DNA from: Solidesulfovibrio fructosivorans JJ]
Lineage (GTDB): Bacteria > Desulfobacterota > Desulfovibrionia > Desulfovibrionales > Desulfovibrionaceae
Reading direction: 5' to 3'
Length of the DNA: 64,000 nt
Assembly (NCBI RefSeq): GCF_000179555.1
Contig: NZ_AECZ01000005.1
Location: forward strand, 62,001-126,000
Numbering within the stretch: position 1 is the first letter of the stretch; every line of letters begins with the position of its first letter. The position numbers were made by a program, and so were the translations under genes. The notes beneath the pieces are model-generated. The model was given only the letters and a program-made list of their open reading frames with translations. It was not told where the DNA came from and did not search any database. Below are positions 1 through 10,600 of this stretch, in pieces.

Positions 1-1
1 G

Positions 2-1897
2 CTGGTCGGCGACCCGTTGCGCCTGGGCCAGGTGCTGCTCAACCTCGTCGGCAACGCCGTCAAGTTCACCGACTCCGGCGAAGTCCTCGTGGAGGTGCGC
101 CTGGAGAAGGCGGTGGCCGATGCGGCGCGCTTGCGTTTTGCCGTGCGCGACACGGGCATCGGCATGACGCCGGAGCAGAAACATAACCTGTTTCGCCCGT
201 TTGCCCAGGCGGACGGTTCGATTTCGCGCCGGTACGGCGGCACGGGGCTGGGACTCAGCATCTGCCACCGGCTGGTCGAACTCATGGGCGGCAACCTGGC
301 CGTGGAGAGCGTTTCCGGCCAGGGCAGCGAGTTTTATTTCAGCCTCACCTTGCCGGTGTCCCAGGAAGGAAAAACGGGGTGCACGGACAACGACGAGGCC
401 CTGGCCGGAATGCACGTGCTCGTTGTGGACGACAACGCCAGTTCGCGCCAGATCTTCAGCGATATCCTGCTTTCGCTGCGTTTCAGCGTGACCACGGCGG
501 GAAGCGGCGAGGAAGCGTTGCGCGCGCTTGCGCGCGAAGACCAGAACATCCGGGTGGTCCTGCTCGACTGGAAGATGCCTGGCATGGACGGCACCGCCTG
601 CGCCAGGCACATCCGGGCCATGTCGCTGCCGCGCCGGCCGGCCATCGTCATGGTGACAGCCTTCGGGCGCGAGGAGGTGCGGCGCGAGGCCGAGAACGTC
701 GGCGTCGACGCCTTTTTGCTCAAGCCCGTGGGCCGTTCCGTGCTGTTCAACACCCTGGCCGCCGTGGTCGGGGTCGCCGCCCGTGACGGCCCCTGTCGCG
801 TACGGCCGTTCGACGCCTCGGCGGACGGGGCCGAACGGCTGGCGGCCGCGCGTGGGGCGCGGATTCTTTTGGTGGAGGACAACGAGATCAACCAGCAGGT
901 GGCGCGGGAGCTGCTCGAAGGGGGCGGCCTGGAGGTCGCGGTGGCCGAGGACGGGGAGCGGGCCGTGGCCATGGTGGAGGCCGGCGCTTACGCGGCCGTG
1001 CTCATGGACGTGCAGATGCCGGTGATGGACGGGTTGGAAGCCACCCGCCGTATCCGCGCCAACCCCGCCCATGCGACCCTGCCGATCATCGCCATGACCG
1101 CCCACGCCATGGACCAGGATCGCCGCAAGACCCTGGACGCGGGCATGAACGACCATATCGGCAAGCCCATCGATCCGGCGGAACTCTATGCCACCCTGGC
1201 CCGCTGGCTGCTCCCGGCGGGCGATGCCGCCGGGGCGGAGCCGGCGCGGCCGGCTCCGGAAGCGCCGTTGCCGGCGAACGCGGACGAACGGCCCCGCCTC
1301 GACGCGCGCCTGGGGCTTTCGCGCGTGCGGTCCAACGAACGCCTGTACCGCAAGCTCCTTGGGGAATTTCCGGAGAAATGCAGCGGCATCGCCGCCGCGA
1401 TCAGCGAGCGCCTGCAGGCGGGGGATACGGCCGTGGCGCGCCGGGAGGCCCATACCCTCAAGGGCGTTGCCGGCAATATCGGGGCCATGGCGCTTTATGC
1501 CGTCGCCGCGGACGTCGAGGCCTGCGTGCGGGACAGGCCCGAGCAATGCGCCGACCTGATCGAGGGGCTCGACAGGGAACTCGCCGCGACGGTGGGAGAA
1601 ATCGCCGAGTACCTCGACACGAAGCCGCCGCAGGACGTTTTGGAGGCGAACGACGAACCGTTGTCCCGGGACGCCTTGCGTGATCTGGTCGGGGAGTTGC
1701 GCGACGCCCTGGCCCATAGCGACACCAAGGCCCTGGATGTGTTTGCCGCCTTGGCGCCCGAAGCCCGCCGCATCGACCCCGACACGGCCGCCGCCTTGTC
1801 CGAGGATTTGCGCAAGCTCGATTTCAAGGCCGCCCGGACCGACGCCGACAGGCTGCGGGACCGGCTGGAGGCAAAGGAACGGGGCGACGCGTCCTAG
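2..1897 (+). CDS. Hybrid sensor histidine kinase, C-terminal part (5' end outside window)
   Basis: The reading frame is open from base 2, so the N-terminal sensor and HisKA regions lie upstream of the window; 631 residues are visible. In order they are: an HATPase domain (N-box around residues 14-23, [15 protein letters not shown]), a receiver domain with acceptor Asp189 in [11 protein letters not shown] and Lys in LLKPVG, a second receiver with Asp336 in [11 protein letters not shown], and an HPt domain with His484 in HTLKGVAGN. This is a complete output half of a phosphorelay kinase that can carry phosphate from receiver to HPt. It is strongly similar, motif by motif, to the next gene, so the pair looks like a tandem duplication. 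The second receiver and HPt keep their key residues, so both copies look functional. The signal sensed cannot be inferred here because the sensor is missing. Confidence 0.93.
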   Translation: MVGDPLRLGQVLLNLVGNAVKFTDSGEVLVEVRLEKAVADAARLRFAVRDTGIGMTPEQKHNLFRPFAQADGSISRRYGGTGLGLSICHRLVELMGGNLAVESVSGQGSEFYFSLTLPVSQEGKTGCTDNDEALAGMHVLVVDDNASSRQIFSDILLSLRFSVTTAGSGEEALRALAREDQNIRVVLLDWKMPGMDGTACARHIRAMSLPRRPAIVMVTAFGREEVRREAENVGVDAFLLKPVGRSVLFNTLAAVVGVAARDGPCRVRPFDASADGAERLAAARGARILLVEDNEINQQVARELLEGGGLEVAVAEDGERAVAMVEAGAYAAVLMDVQMPVMDGLEATRRIRANPAHATLPIIAMTAHAMDQDRRKTLDAGMNDHIGKPIDPAELYATLARWLLPAGDAAGAEPARPAPEAPLPANADERPRLDARLGLSRVRSNERLYRKLLGEFPEKCSGIAAAISERLQAGDTAVARREAHTLKGVAGNIGAMALYAVAADVEACVRDRPEQCADLIEGLDRELAATVGEIAEYLDTKPPQDVLEANDEPLSRDALRDLVGELRDALAHSDTKALDVFAALAPEARRIDPDTAAALSEDLRKLDFKAARTDADRLRDRLEAKERGDAS

Positions 1898-1926
1898 CGT
1901 TGCGCAATTCGAAAACCGGTGTATGG

Positions 1927-1954
1927 TTGTGAGCAAAAAAATGAAGCATAGTAT
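1927..1954 (+). promoter_or_regulatory. Candidate sigma70-type promoter for the second hybrid kinase
   Basis: TTGTGA (1927-1932), a 16-base spacer and TAGTAT (1949-1954) lie in the 161-base gap before the kinase that starts at 2059. Each hexamer matches the consensus at four or five positions. The surrounding A-rich stretch stands out from the GC-rich genes. Weak evidence on its own. Confidence 0.3.
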
Positions 1955-2058
1955 CTGTTGGTCGTAGCCCGTCGGCGCGGGTGCGTCGTGGATATCCCGT
2001 GGCCCGTATCGGGGCGGAGGCGGGACGCGCGCCGTCGCGAGGACTTCCGGGAGGGGCC

Positions 2059-5037
2059 ATGCCCGCCATTACAGAAGACAAGCTCCACCGCATCAAATGG
2101 ATTTACGCCCTGGCCCTGGGATTTGTCGCCCTGACCCTCATCGCTTCCTCTTTGCTGTTGCAGCATGCCATCAGCCTGGAGCAAAGCGATTCCCGGATCA
2201 TCAACCTGTCCGGGCGGCAGCGCATGCTGAGCCAGCGCATCACGAAATGCGTCCTGGCCATGGGCCTGCCCGATGGGGACGGGACTAACGACCAGTACGT
2301 CGCCCAGTTGCGCCAAGCCGTGGAGGAATGGACGACGGCCCAGGCGGGCCTGCAGTACGGCGATGCGCGGCTGGGGCTTCCGGCCAGGGAGAATTCCGCC
2401 GTCATCCAAGCCTTGTTTCGGCAGATCACCCCGTACCACGAGCGCATGGTGGCCGCCGCCGAAGGGTTGCTGCGGGCCGCCGAGGCTCATGGGCTCACGC
2501 CGCAACGCGCGCGGGAGACGGCCGCCTCCATGTTGGCCGACGAGCCGTATTTCCTCTCGCTCATGGACACCATCACCTTCCGCTTCGACGCGGAAGCCTC
2601 CCAGCGCATCCGGTTCCTGCAACGCCTGGAGCTGGTGGTTCTGGGCTGCGGCCTGCTCGTGCTTTTTCTGGAATACCTGCTCGTTTTCCGTCCGACGGTC
2701 GGGCGCATGACAGGCATGCTGACCGCCCTGCGACGCCAGGGCGAGCAGTTGCGGGAGGCCAACGCCAAGCTGCGCGACTCCCTTGACGAGTCGATCCGCC
2801 TCGCCGAACTGGCCAAGGCCGCCGACAAGGCCAAAAGCGAGTTTCTGGCCCGCATGAGCCACGAGATACGCACGCCGCTCAATGCCGTCATCGGCATGAG
2901 CCATTTGCTGCTCAAAACCAGGCTTACGCCCAAGCAGGAGGATTATCTCGCCAAGATCCGTTCCTCCGCCGACACCTTGTTGCGGGTCATCAACGACATC
3001 CTGGATTTTTCCAAGATCGAGGCCGGCGGCCTGACCATAGAACGCATTCCCTTTGACCTCGAAACCGTGCTCGGCGACGTGGTCAACATCATGAGCCTCG
3101 GGGCGGCGGAAAAGCAGCTCGAATTCCTGCTGTCCGTGGAGGACGACGTCCCCTTCGGTCTGGTGGGCGATCCGTTGCGCCTGGGACAGGTGTTGCTCAA
3201 CCTCGTCGGCAACGCCGTCAAGTTCACCGAATCCGGGGAGGTGCTTCTGGAGGTGCGGCGGCAGCCCTCCACCTCCCAAAACGCGCGGCTGCGCTTTGCC
3301 GTGCGCGACACGGGGGTAGGGCTTACGGCGGAACAGCAGGAAGGCCTGTTCCGTCCGTTTTCCCAGGCCGACGAATCGATTTCGCGCCGCTACGGCGGCA
3401 CGGGCCTGGGGCTCAGCATCAGCCAGCGGCTGGTGGCGCTCATGGGCGGCGACCTCGAGGTGCGAAGCGTGCCCGGGGAGGGTAGCGAATTTTTCTTCAG
3501 CCTCGACCTGCCGCTCTCCGAGGTCCGGGCCAAACCGTTCCAGTCCGACGCCGCCGCCCTGGCCGGCATGGGGATCATGGTGGTGGACGACAACCCCACT
3601 TCGCTCCGCATTCTCGCCGACATGCTGCGGTCCATGCGTTTTTCCGTGACCACGGCGACGGGCGGCGAGGAAGCCCTGCGCCTGCTCGAGGGGGCGGAAT
3701 CGGATGTCCGCATCGTGCTGCTCGACTGGAAGATGCCCGGCATGGACGGCATGGAGTGCGCCCGGCGCATCCGGGCCCTGGCGCTGCCCAGGCCGCCGGC
3801 GGTCATTATCGTGACGGCCTACGGGCGGGAGGAGATCCGGCACAACGCGGAAAACGCCGGCGTGGACGGTTTTCTGCTCAAGCCCGTGGGGCGTTCCGTG
3901 CTTTTCGACACCATCGCCATGACCGTCGGCCCGGCGGATATGCTCAAGACCGGAGGGGCGGCGGGGGAGCGGGAGCCGCTACCCGAGGTCCTGCGCGGCC
4001 GGCGGGTGCTCGTGGTGGAGGACAATGCCATCAACCAGCAGGTGGCGCGCGAACTGCTCGAACAGGCCGGGCTCTCCGTCGACGTGGCCGGCGACGGGGA
4101 ACATGCCCTGCGTCTGCTTGCCCGCGAACGCTATGCGGCGGTGCTCATGGACGTGCAGATGCCGGTGATGGACGGTCTGGAAACCGCCCGCCGCATCCGG
4201 TCCGACCCGGCCTTCGCCGACCTGCCGGTCATCGCCATGACCGCCCACGCCCTGGCGCGGGATCGTGAGGCCTCCCTGGCGGCGGGCATGAACGACCATA
4301 TCGGCAAGCCGGTCGATCCCCGGGAGCTGTACGCAGTCCTGGCCCGCTGGATGGCCCCGGGCGGAGACACGGCCGGGAGCGGTCCGTCGTCCGCCGTGGC
4401 CGCGCCCCCGCCGGACGGGCCGGAGGATGCGGCTGTTCTGCTCGATACGCGTCTGGGCTTGTCGCGGGTGCGCGGCAACGAAGCGCTCTATCGCCGGCTG
4501 CTGCGGCAATTTACGAAGAAATTCAGCGAAATCTCGGGAGCTGTGCAAAAAGGGCCGGTCGACGGGCAACTCTCGGAAGCGCGCCGGGAGGCCCATAGCC
4601 TCAAAGGCGTGGCCGGCAACATCGGGGCCAAGGCCCTCTATGCCGCCGCCCAGGAGCTGGAGGACTGCCTGCGCAGCCCTCTGGCGGATTGCCGGGACGC
4701 CGGCGAGCGGTGCCAGCGCGCCTTGACGGCGGTCAACGCGCGCATCGAGCAAATACTGGCCGCCCCGGTCGGCGCGGAGCGCCCGACAGGGGAGGGGCCG
4801 GACCCGCGCCCCACGGATGTCGCGTCGGGACTGGACGCGCTTCTGGGGCTTCTGGCCCGCAACGACACCCAGGCCCTGGCCACCTACGAACGCTTGGCCG
4901 GCGTCCTGGGCGGGCTTGCCCCGGACGAGGCCGCCGCCTTGGGCGTGGCCCTGCGCCAGTTCGATTTCCGCGAAGCCAGACGCCTGGGCGAGGAATTGCG
5001 CGTGTCGCTGCGCGCTCCGGGTGTATCGCATGAGTGA
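2059..5037 (+). CDS. Membrane hybrid sensor histidine kinase (PilJ-type sensor, HisKA, HATPase, REC, REC, HPt)
   Basis: 992 residues. The ATG at 2059 is chosen because GGGAGGGG sits just upstream; a longer frame from GTG 1981 has no such site. Membrane segments at about 15-36 and 190-211 bracket a periplasmic region whose start ([13 protein letters not shown]) is the signature of the PilJ/NarX-like type IV pili methyl-accepting N-terminal domain. HisKA has His268 in [13 protein letters not shown]; HATPase follows with DTGVG and GGTGLGLSI; receivers carry Asp556 and Asp698; HPt has His846 in HSLKGVAGN. All phosphotransfer residues are present. It overlaps the next gene by 8 bases, so it is probably translated with the HD-GYP response regulator, which is a likely phosphate acceptor. 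It duplicates the preceding gene from at least the HATPase onward. Confidence 0.94.
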   Translation: MPAITEDKLHRIKWIYALALGFVALTLIASSLLLQHAISLEQSDSRIINLSGRQRMLSQRITKCVLAMGLPDGDGTNDQYVAQLRQAVEEWTTAQAGLQYGDARLGLPARENSAVIQALFRQITPYHERMVAAAEGLLRAAEAHGLTPQRARETAASMLADEPYFLSLMDTITFRFDAEASQRIRFLQRLELVVLGCGLLVLFLEYLLVFRPTVGRMTGMLTALRRQGEQLREANAKLRDSLDESIRLAELAKAADKAKSEFLARMSHEIRTPLNAVIGMSHLLLKTRLTPKQEDYLAKIRSSADTLLRVINDILDFSKIEAGGLTIERIPFDLETVLGDVVNIMSLGAAEKQLEFLLSVEDDVPFGLVGDPLRLGQVLLNLVGNAVKFTESGEVLLEVRRQPSTSQNARLRFAVRDTGVGLTAEQQEGLFRPFSQADESISRRYGGTGLGLSISQRLVALMGGDLEVRSVPGEGSEFFFSLDLPLSEVRAKPFQSDAAALAGMGIMVVDDNPTSLRILADMLRSMRFSVTTATGGEEALRLLEGAESDVRIVLLDWKMPGMDGMECARRIRALALPRPPAVIIVTAYGREEIRHNAENAGVDGFLLKPVGRSVLFDTIAMTVGPADMLKTGGAAGEREPLPEVLRGRRVLVVEDNAINQQVARELLEQAGLSVDVAGDGEHALRLLARERYAAVLMDVQMPVMDGLETARRIRSDPAFADLPVIAMTAHALARDREASLAAGMNDHIGKPVDPRELYAVLARWMAPGGDTAGSGPSSAVAAPPPDGPEDAAVLLDTRLGLSRVRGNEALYRRLLRQFTKKFSEISGAVQKGPVDGQLSEARREAHSLKGVAGNIGAKALYAAAQELEDCLRSPLADCRDAGERCQRALTAVNARIEQILAAPVGAERPTGEGPDPRPTDVASGLDALLGLLARNDTQALATYERLAGVLGGLAPDEAAALGVALRQFDFREARRLGEELRVSLRAPGVSHE

Positions 5038-6130
5038 GAAAAAAAGTGTTCTCGTGGTCGACGACACCCCGGACAACATCTTCATCCTGCGGGAGATCCT
5101 CGCGCCGGAATTCACCGTGCTGGCGGCGCGGAACGGTCCCGAGGCCCTGGAGGTCGCCACGAACGTGCCTCGGCCGGACTGCATCCTGCTCGACGTCCTC
5201 ATGCCGGGCATGGACGGGTACGAGGTCTGCCGCCGGCTCAAGGCCATGGACATCACGCGGCGTATCCCTGTGCTGTTCGTGACCACCCTCGACGACGTCC
5301 GCGACGAGACCCGGGGCCTGGAACTCGGGGCCGTGGACTTCATCACCAAGCCGGTGCGCCCCCCCGTGGTGCTGGCCCGGGTGCGCACCCACCTGCGCCT
5401 CAAAGCGTATCAGGACGGCCTGGAGCGGGAAGTGCGGCGGCGGACCAGGGAGGTGGTGCGCACCCAGGACGTGGCCATCCTGAGTCTGGCCGCCCTGGCC
5501 GAATCGCGGGACAACGAACTGGCCGGCCACTTTCAGCGCACCCAGCGCGTGGCCCGGCTTTTGGCCAGGAAGATGGAACTGTTGCCCGCCTATGCCGATT
5601 TCTTCCGCGCCACGTCCATCGACGTCCTCTACAAGTCCATTCCGCTGCACGACGTGGGCAAGGTGGCCACTCCCGACAACATCCTGCTCAAGCCCGGCAA
5701 GCTCACGCCCGAGGAATTCGAAATTATGAAGCTGCATACGGTGCACGGCCGCGATATCCTGGCCCGGGCCGAAAAATTTCTGGGTCACGATTCGTTTCTG
5801 CGCCAGGCCCGCGACATCGCCTACACCCACCACGAACACTGGGACGGGACCGGTTATCCCGAGGGGCTGGCCGCCGAGGCCATCCCCATCCCCGGGCGCG
5901 TCATGGCTGTGGTGGACGTCTATGACGCGCTTATCAGCAAGCGTGTTTACAAGGACCCGATACCCCATGCGAAGGCGCTGGAAATCATCGCGGGGGGCGG
6001 GGGAACCCATTTCGACCCGGCCATTGTCGCTATTTTCCTCGACCAGGAAGATCGGATTCGTGAAATCGCCCGCGCCCATGCCGACTGCGACGCGGAACGC
6101 CAGGCCCTGGCCCCGGATGTTCCCCTGTAA
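5030..6130 (+). CDS. Response regulator with HD-GYP cyclic-di-GMP phosphodiesterase domain
   Basis: 366 residues from the ATG at 5030, which lies inside the end of the upstream kinase gene (8-base overlap, translational coupling). Receiver domain at 1-120 with Asp-Asp at 11-12, acceptor Asp55 in [11 protein letters not shown] and Lys in ITKP. The HD-GYP domain follows: His207-Asp208, then [11 protein letters not shown] at about 267-277, the full signature including GYP. This family hydrolyses cyclic-di-GMP, so phosphorylation by the adjoining hybrid kinases probably lowers c-di-GMP, which in bacteria generally favours motility over attachment. The order kinase, kinase, HD-GYP regulator, kinase suggests a single signalling unit. 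An in-frame upstream extension from 4817 is only a shadow of the kinase gene. Confidence 0.94.
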   Translation: MSEKKSVLVVDDTPDNIFILREILAPEFTVLAARNGPEALEVATNVPRPDCILLDVLMPGMDGYEVCRRLKAMDITRRIPVLFVTTLDDVRDETRGLELGAVDFITKPVRPPVVLARVRTHLRLKAYQDGLEREVRRRTREVVRTQDVAILSLAALAESRDNELAGHFQRTQRVARLLARKMELLPAYADFFRATSIDVLYKSIPLHDVGKVATPDNILLKPGKLTPEEFEIMKLHTVHGRDILARAEKFLGHDSFLRQARDIAYTHHEHWDGTGYPEGLAAEAIPIPGRVMAVVDVYDALISKRVYKDPIPHAKALEIIAGGGGTHFDPAIVAIFLDQEDRIREIARAHADCDAERQALAPDVPL

Positions 6131-6141
6131 GGAGTTGTTTC

Positions 6142-7332
6142 ATGTCAGAGTCGCGTTTTCGGATTTTGGTGGTGGATGACGAGGAATACAACCTCATGAT
6201 GTTAAACGAGATCCTGCGCGAAGAATACGATGTGAGCATCTCGCTTGGCGGGCTCGACGCCTTGGAGCTGCTCGCCTCTTCCCTGGTCGTGGATCTCATC
6301 CTGCTCGATGTCATGATGCCCGACCTCGACGGCTACGAGGTCTGCCGACGCCTCAAGGAGGATACCCGGCGCGGGGATACGCCCGTGATCTTCGTGACGG
6401 CCTTGAGCGCCGGCGAGGACGAGGAGCGGGGGTTGCGCCTGGGGGCCGTGGACTACATCACCAAGCCGTTCAAGCCCTCGGTGGTCGCGGCCCGGGTCAG
6501 GACCCACCTGCGACTCCACCGACAGCAGCGGGTGCTCGAGGGCATGGTCGCGGCGCGCACGGCCGAATTGTTGCGGGCCAAGGAGGAGGCGGAAGCGGCC
6601 AACCGTGCCAAGACCGCGTTTTTGGCCAACATGAGCCATGAACTGCGCACGCCGCTTAACGGCATCCACGGCATGATCGAACTCCTGGCCGAAAGCGGGC
6701 TCGACGCCCAGCAGCGGGAATTCGCCGACTATCTCAGAGGGTCCGCCAACCGCCTTTTGGCGCTTCTGACCTCCCTTATGGAACTCTCCCGCCTGGATGC
6801 CGGCGGCATGGTCCTCGCGCCGGCGCCCTACGACCTGTCCGAAACCCTGGAGGCGCTGACGGCGGCGTTCTCCCGCAAGGCCGCGGCCAAGGGGCTTTCG
6901 TTCCGGGCGGACATGGCCACGGACATGCCCCGGCTCGTGGTCGGCGACCGGGCCGCGCTGGTCCAGGCGTTGGTCAATCTCTTGGAAAACGCGGTCAAAT
7001 TCACCCCCCGGGGCGGGGTGGTCCTGGCCGCGGGCCCCATGGACCCGCCGGCGGACGTCCGGGCATTCCCCGAGGAGCGCACGCCCTGGCGCAGATGGCT
7101 GCGTTTTTGCGTGCACGACACGGGGGTGGGGATCGCCCAGGACAAACTGGCCAATATTTTCCGCAGCTTCGTTATCGCCGAAGACTTTTTGAGCAAGGAG
7201 TTCGGCGGGGCCGGCCTGGGGTTGTGCATCGCAAAGGAACTTGCCGCGCTCCATGGCGGCCGCGTCACGGTGGAAAGCGCGCCCGGCGTCGGCAGCCGCT
7301 TTTGCCTGGAACTGCCTTTCGAGGCGAGTTGA
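6142..7332 (+). CDS. Response regulator-histidine kinase fusion (REC-HisKA-HATPase)
   Basis: 396 residues, cytosolic, with no membrane segment. AAGGAG ends 7 bases before the ATG and the gene starts 11 bases after the HD-GYP gene, so it is in the same operon. Receiver with Asp56 in [11 protein letters not shown] and Lys in YITKPFKP; a short coiled linker rich in Glu and Ala; HisKA with His166 in [14 protein letters not shown]; HATPase with [16 protein letters not shown] and [14 protein letters not shown] kinase whose input is its own receiver is typical of an intermediate that integrates another phosphorelay. No output domain other than the kinase is visible, so the downstream partner is probably the HD-GYP regulator or an unlinked regulator. 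Confidence 0.93.
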   Translation: MSESRFRILVVDDEEYNLMMLNEILREEYDVSISLGGLDALELLASSLVVDLILLDVMMPDLDGYEVCRRLKEDTRRGDTPVIFVTALSAGEDEERGLRLGAVDYITKPFKPSVVAARVRTHLRLHRQQRVLEGMVAARTAELLRAKEEAEAANRAKTAFLANMSHELRTPLNGIHGMIELLAESGLDAQQREFADYLRGSANRLLALLTSLMELSRLDAGGMVLAPAPYDLSETLEALTAAFSRKAAAKGLSFRADMATDMPRLVVGDRAALVQALVNLLENAVKFTPRGGVVLAAGPMDPPADVRAFPEERTPWRRWLRFCVHDTGVGIAQDKLANIFRSFVIAEDFLSKEFGGAGLGLCIAKELAALHGGRVTVESAPGVGSRFCLELPFEAS

Positions 7333-7699
7333 GTTTTTCCGGCCGGATATTTCCGTAGCGACTCCCGGCCGCGAAATGACCGCCCTTTCAGGAGGCGTCG
7401 GCGACGGGATACTGGCCGCGATCCGGTCGTGACGCGTTTCCTTCCCTTTCCTTTCATTTTTTCTGCCGCCGCCCACGGCGAACCTTACCAATCGGCAATT
7501 TTTGCAGCCCGACCGTTTTGCTGTAGTTACAACTATATAATTTTATTTAACAATATATGGATTGATGTTTGCATTGTAACCTTCGAAGGGAAGAATTTTC
7601 CTGCGTGTCGGCTTTGGGCATCCAAGGCCATGGCGGCAACAAGGCAAGTCGGGCGGCGCATCGCCGTCGGGAAATACGAAAGGCAAGGAGAAATCCAAC
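7333..7699. other. 367-base intergenic region upstream of the giant repeat gene
   Basis: No credible gene. The middle (about 7530-7570) is strikingly AT-rich, which is unusual here, and contains a perfect TATAAT. The rest is GC-rich. It probably holds the promoter and a leader of about 150 bases for the repeat protein. A forward frame from 7429 that runs into the repeat gene is an out-of-frame shadow. Confidence 0.6.
7536..7541 (+). promoter_or_regulatory. Perfect -10 hexamer in AT-rich leader of the repeat gene
   Basis: TATAAT lies inside a roughly 40-base AT-rich stretch, 160 bases upstream of the GTG start at 7700. No convincing -35 hexamer lies 16-18 bases upstream, so the promoter may depend on an activator or on another sigma factor. 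Confidence 0.35.
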
Positions 7700-10600
7700 G
7701 TGACTGTATCACTGATCTCTTCGTACAGCGCAGAGGAAATCTCGCATCTGTCCAGGACCGCGCTTCGCAGCCTGTCCGCCACCGGTTTTTCCTCGCTGCT
7801 GGCGACCCAGGTCGCGGCCCTGACCACGACGGAAATGTCCTGGCTGACAGCGGCCCAGGCCGCCGCCTTGACCGTGGACCAGATCATGTTCATGAGCGCC
7901 GAGCAGTTTTCCGGCCTGGGCCGGGCCCAGGTGTCGACCTTCACCACCACGGAAATCGCCTCCCTGACCTCCACGCAGCTTGCCGGGCTGACCGAAACCG
8001 ACATCACCGAACTGACGCGGGCCCAGGTCGCGGCGTTCACGCCCACGCAGATCGCCTCCTTGAGCTCCACGCAGCTTTCCGCCCTGCGCGCGACCCAGAT
8101 CGCCTCCCTCGCCACGACGCAGGTCGCCGCCCTGGATGCGACGCAGCTTGGCGCGCTGACCCCGAAGCAGATCGCCTACCTTTCCACCACGTGCGTCGCG
8201 TCGCTCTCCACCACCCAGGTCGCCGCGCTTTCCACGACGCAGATCGCCTCCCTGACCGGCTACCAGTTCAAGTGCCTCACCACCGAGCAGATCGCGAGTC
8301 TGTCCGTCAGCCAGGCGGCCGCCTTGACCATGACCGAGCTCGCCTCCCTGACGACGACCCAGCTGGCGTTTCTGTCGGCGGAAAATATCGCCGCCCTGGA
8401 CCTTACGTCCCTGAAGTGGCTCACGCGGGAAATCGTCACCAGTCTGGCCGATACCCAGATCGCCGCCTTGTCCCAGGCCCAGATCGGGACGTTGACCAAC
8501 GCGCAGATCAAGTATCTGACCACGGAACAGGTGGCGTCCCTGACCACGACCCAGCTGGCCGGCCTCTCCGCGACCCAGCTGGCATACCTGCAAACGACCC
8601 AGGCCGCCGTCTTGACGGAAACCCAGTTGGCGTCGCTGACTGAGACCCAGATCCAGGGCCTCAACAGCAAGTGCGTCAGCGTGCTGACCATGACGCAGTT
8701 CGAGGCCTTGAGCGAAACCCAGCTCGCGGCGCTGACGCAAAAGCAGATCAGCGGGTTGACGAGAACCGATATCGCCGAGTTGTCCCCGGAGGACCTGGCC
8801 GTGTTATCGTCGACGCAGCTCGCGTCCCTGAACGCGGAGGCCATCAAGGGCTTGAGCGAGGAGCAGATCGCGTCGTTGACCGAAACCCAGATCGCCGGGT
8901 TGACGAAGGCGGAACTTGCCTCCCTCGCCGAAACGCAGATCGCGGCCCTGTCCACCACCCAGATCGCCGCCATCAGCCCCACGGCCTTCGTCGGGCTGAC
9001 GGCCACGGGTATTTCGTATCTGTCCACGGCCCAGATACAGGCCCTGACCACCGGGCAGCTGTCGGTTATCCAAGGCGCGCAGTTGCGCGGCCTGACCGAG
9101 GATCAGATCCGGTATCTGTCCACGACCCAGACCGGCGTGCTGACCCCGACCCAGCTGGCTTCCCTGACGACCACGGCCGCCACGGCCCTGACCGAAACCC
9201 AACTCGCCTCGCTCACCACCACCCAGCTGCGGGGGCTCACCGGCGCATCCATCAGCAGCCTGAGCGGCGAGCAGTTCACGGTCCTGTCCATCGCCCAGGT
9301 GGCCGCCCTGACCACCCTCCAGATCAGGGCGCTGACCAGCACCGACATCAGCGAACTGAGTCTGGCCCAGCTGGCGGCGCTGACCGCGACCCAGATCAAG
9401 TACATCACCGCCGCCGCCCTGGCCGGGCTGAGCGAAGAGCAGGTGGCCCTGCTTTCGGCCACCCAGATGGCCGGGCTTACCAGCGCACAGATCGGGGCGC
9501 TGGCCGACACGCAGCTCGCCGCCCTGACCACCACCCAGATCGCCGGGCTGACCACGACCCAGATTCGGGGCCTCAGCAGCACGGACATCGGCAATCTGTC
9601 CACCGAGCAATTCGCCGCCCTGAGCTCCACCCAGCTCGGCGCCATGAGCACGGTCCAACTGAAGGGCCTGACCGCCGCCGAAATCGAGGTCATGAGCACC
9701 ACCCAGATCGACGGCCTGAGCACGGTGCAGATCGCGTCGCTTTCGCGGACCGTCATCGAATCCCTGGACGAAACCCAACTGGCGTCGCTGAGCCTCAACC
9801 AGCTCAAGGCACTGACCGGCGCGGCCATAAGCCAGCTCGATACGACGCAGCTCGAGGCGCTGACCGCAACCCAGCTGGCCAGCCTGACCACCACCCAGCT
9901 GCGAGCCCTCACCAGCACCGACATCAGTGAATTGAGCCTGACCGTGCTGGCCGCGCTCTCGGCGACGCAGCTTTCCGCCCTGACCGCCTCGGCCGTGTCC
10001 GGGTTCACGGACGAGCAGCTCGCGGCCCTGACCACCACCCAGCTCGCGGGGCTTTCCGCCGCCGGCATCAAGGGGCTTGGCGAGGACCAGATCGCGCAGT
10101 TGACGACCACGCAGATCGCGGCGCTGTCCACCACGGAGATCGAGGCCCTGACGGCCACGCAGGCGGCCGCCCTGACCGACGCCCAGTTGGCGGCGATGAG
10201 CTCCACCCAGCTGCGAAGCCTTACCACAACGGCCATCCGGGCCCTTGGCGAGGATCAGCTCGAGGCGCTTTCCGCCGAGCAGATGGGATCGCTTCGCACG
10301 ACCCAGATCGCGGCCCTGACCGCCGACCAGATCCATTCGCTCTCTGAATCGCAACTGGCCATGCTGGCCACCACGCAGATTTCGGCCCTCAAGACCACGC
10401 AAATCGCGGCCCTGGACGGCACCCAGCTTTCGAGCCTTTCCGTGACCCAGTTTTCCCGGTTGACCGCCACCCAGCTCGCGGCGATCAGCTCCACGGCGGT
10501 GGGCGACCTGACCGCCGAACAGCTTGCCTCCCTGACCGTGACGCAGATCAGGGGACTGAGCAGCACGGGCGTAAGCGAACTGACCGCCACCCAGCTCGCC

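Noticed and set aside
1894-3843. 649-residue minus strand frame opposite the second hybrid kinase
   Set aside because: The + strand has complete kinase domains; the minus strand product has no motifs and antisense GC-rich composition.
7429-8643. Forward frame running from the intergenic region into the repeat gene
   Set aside because: Out of frame with the clear octad frame; its protein is a frameshifted Asp/Arg/Pro-rich shadow of the repeats.
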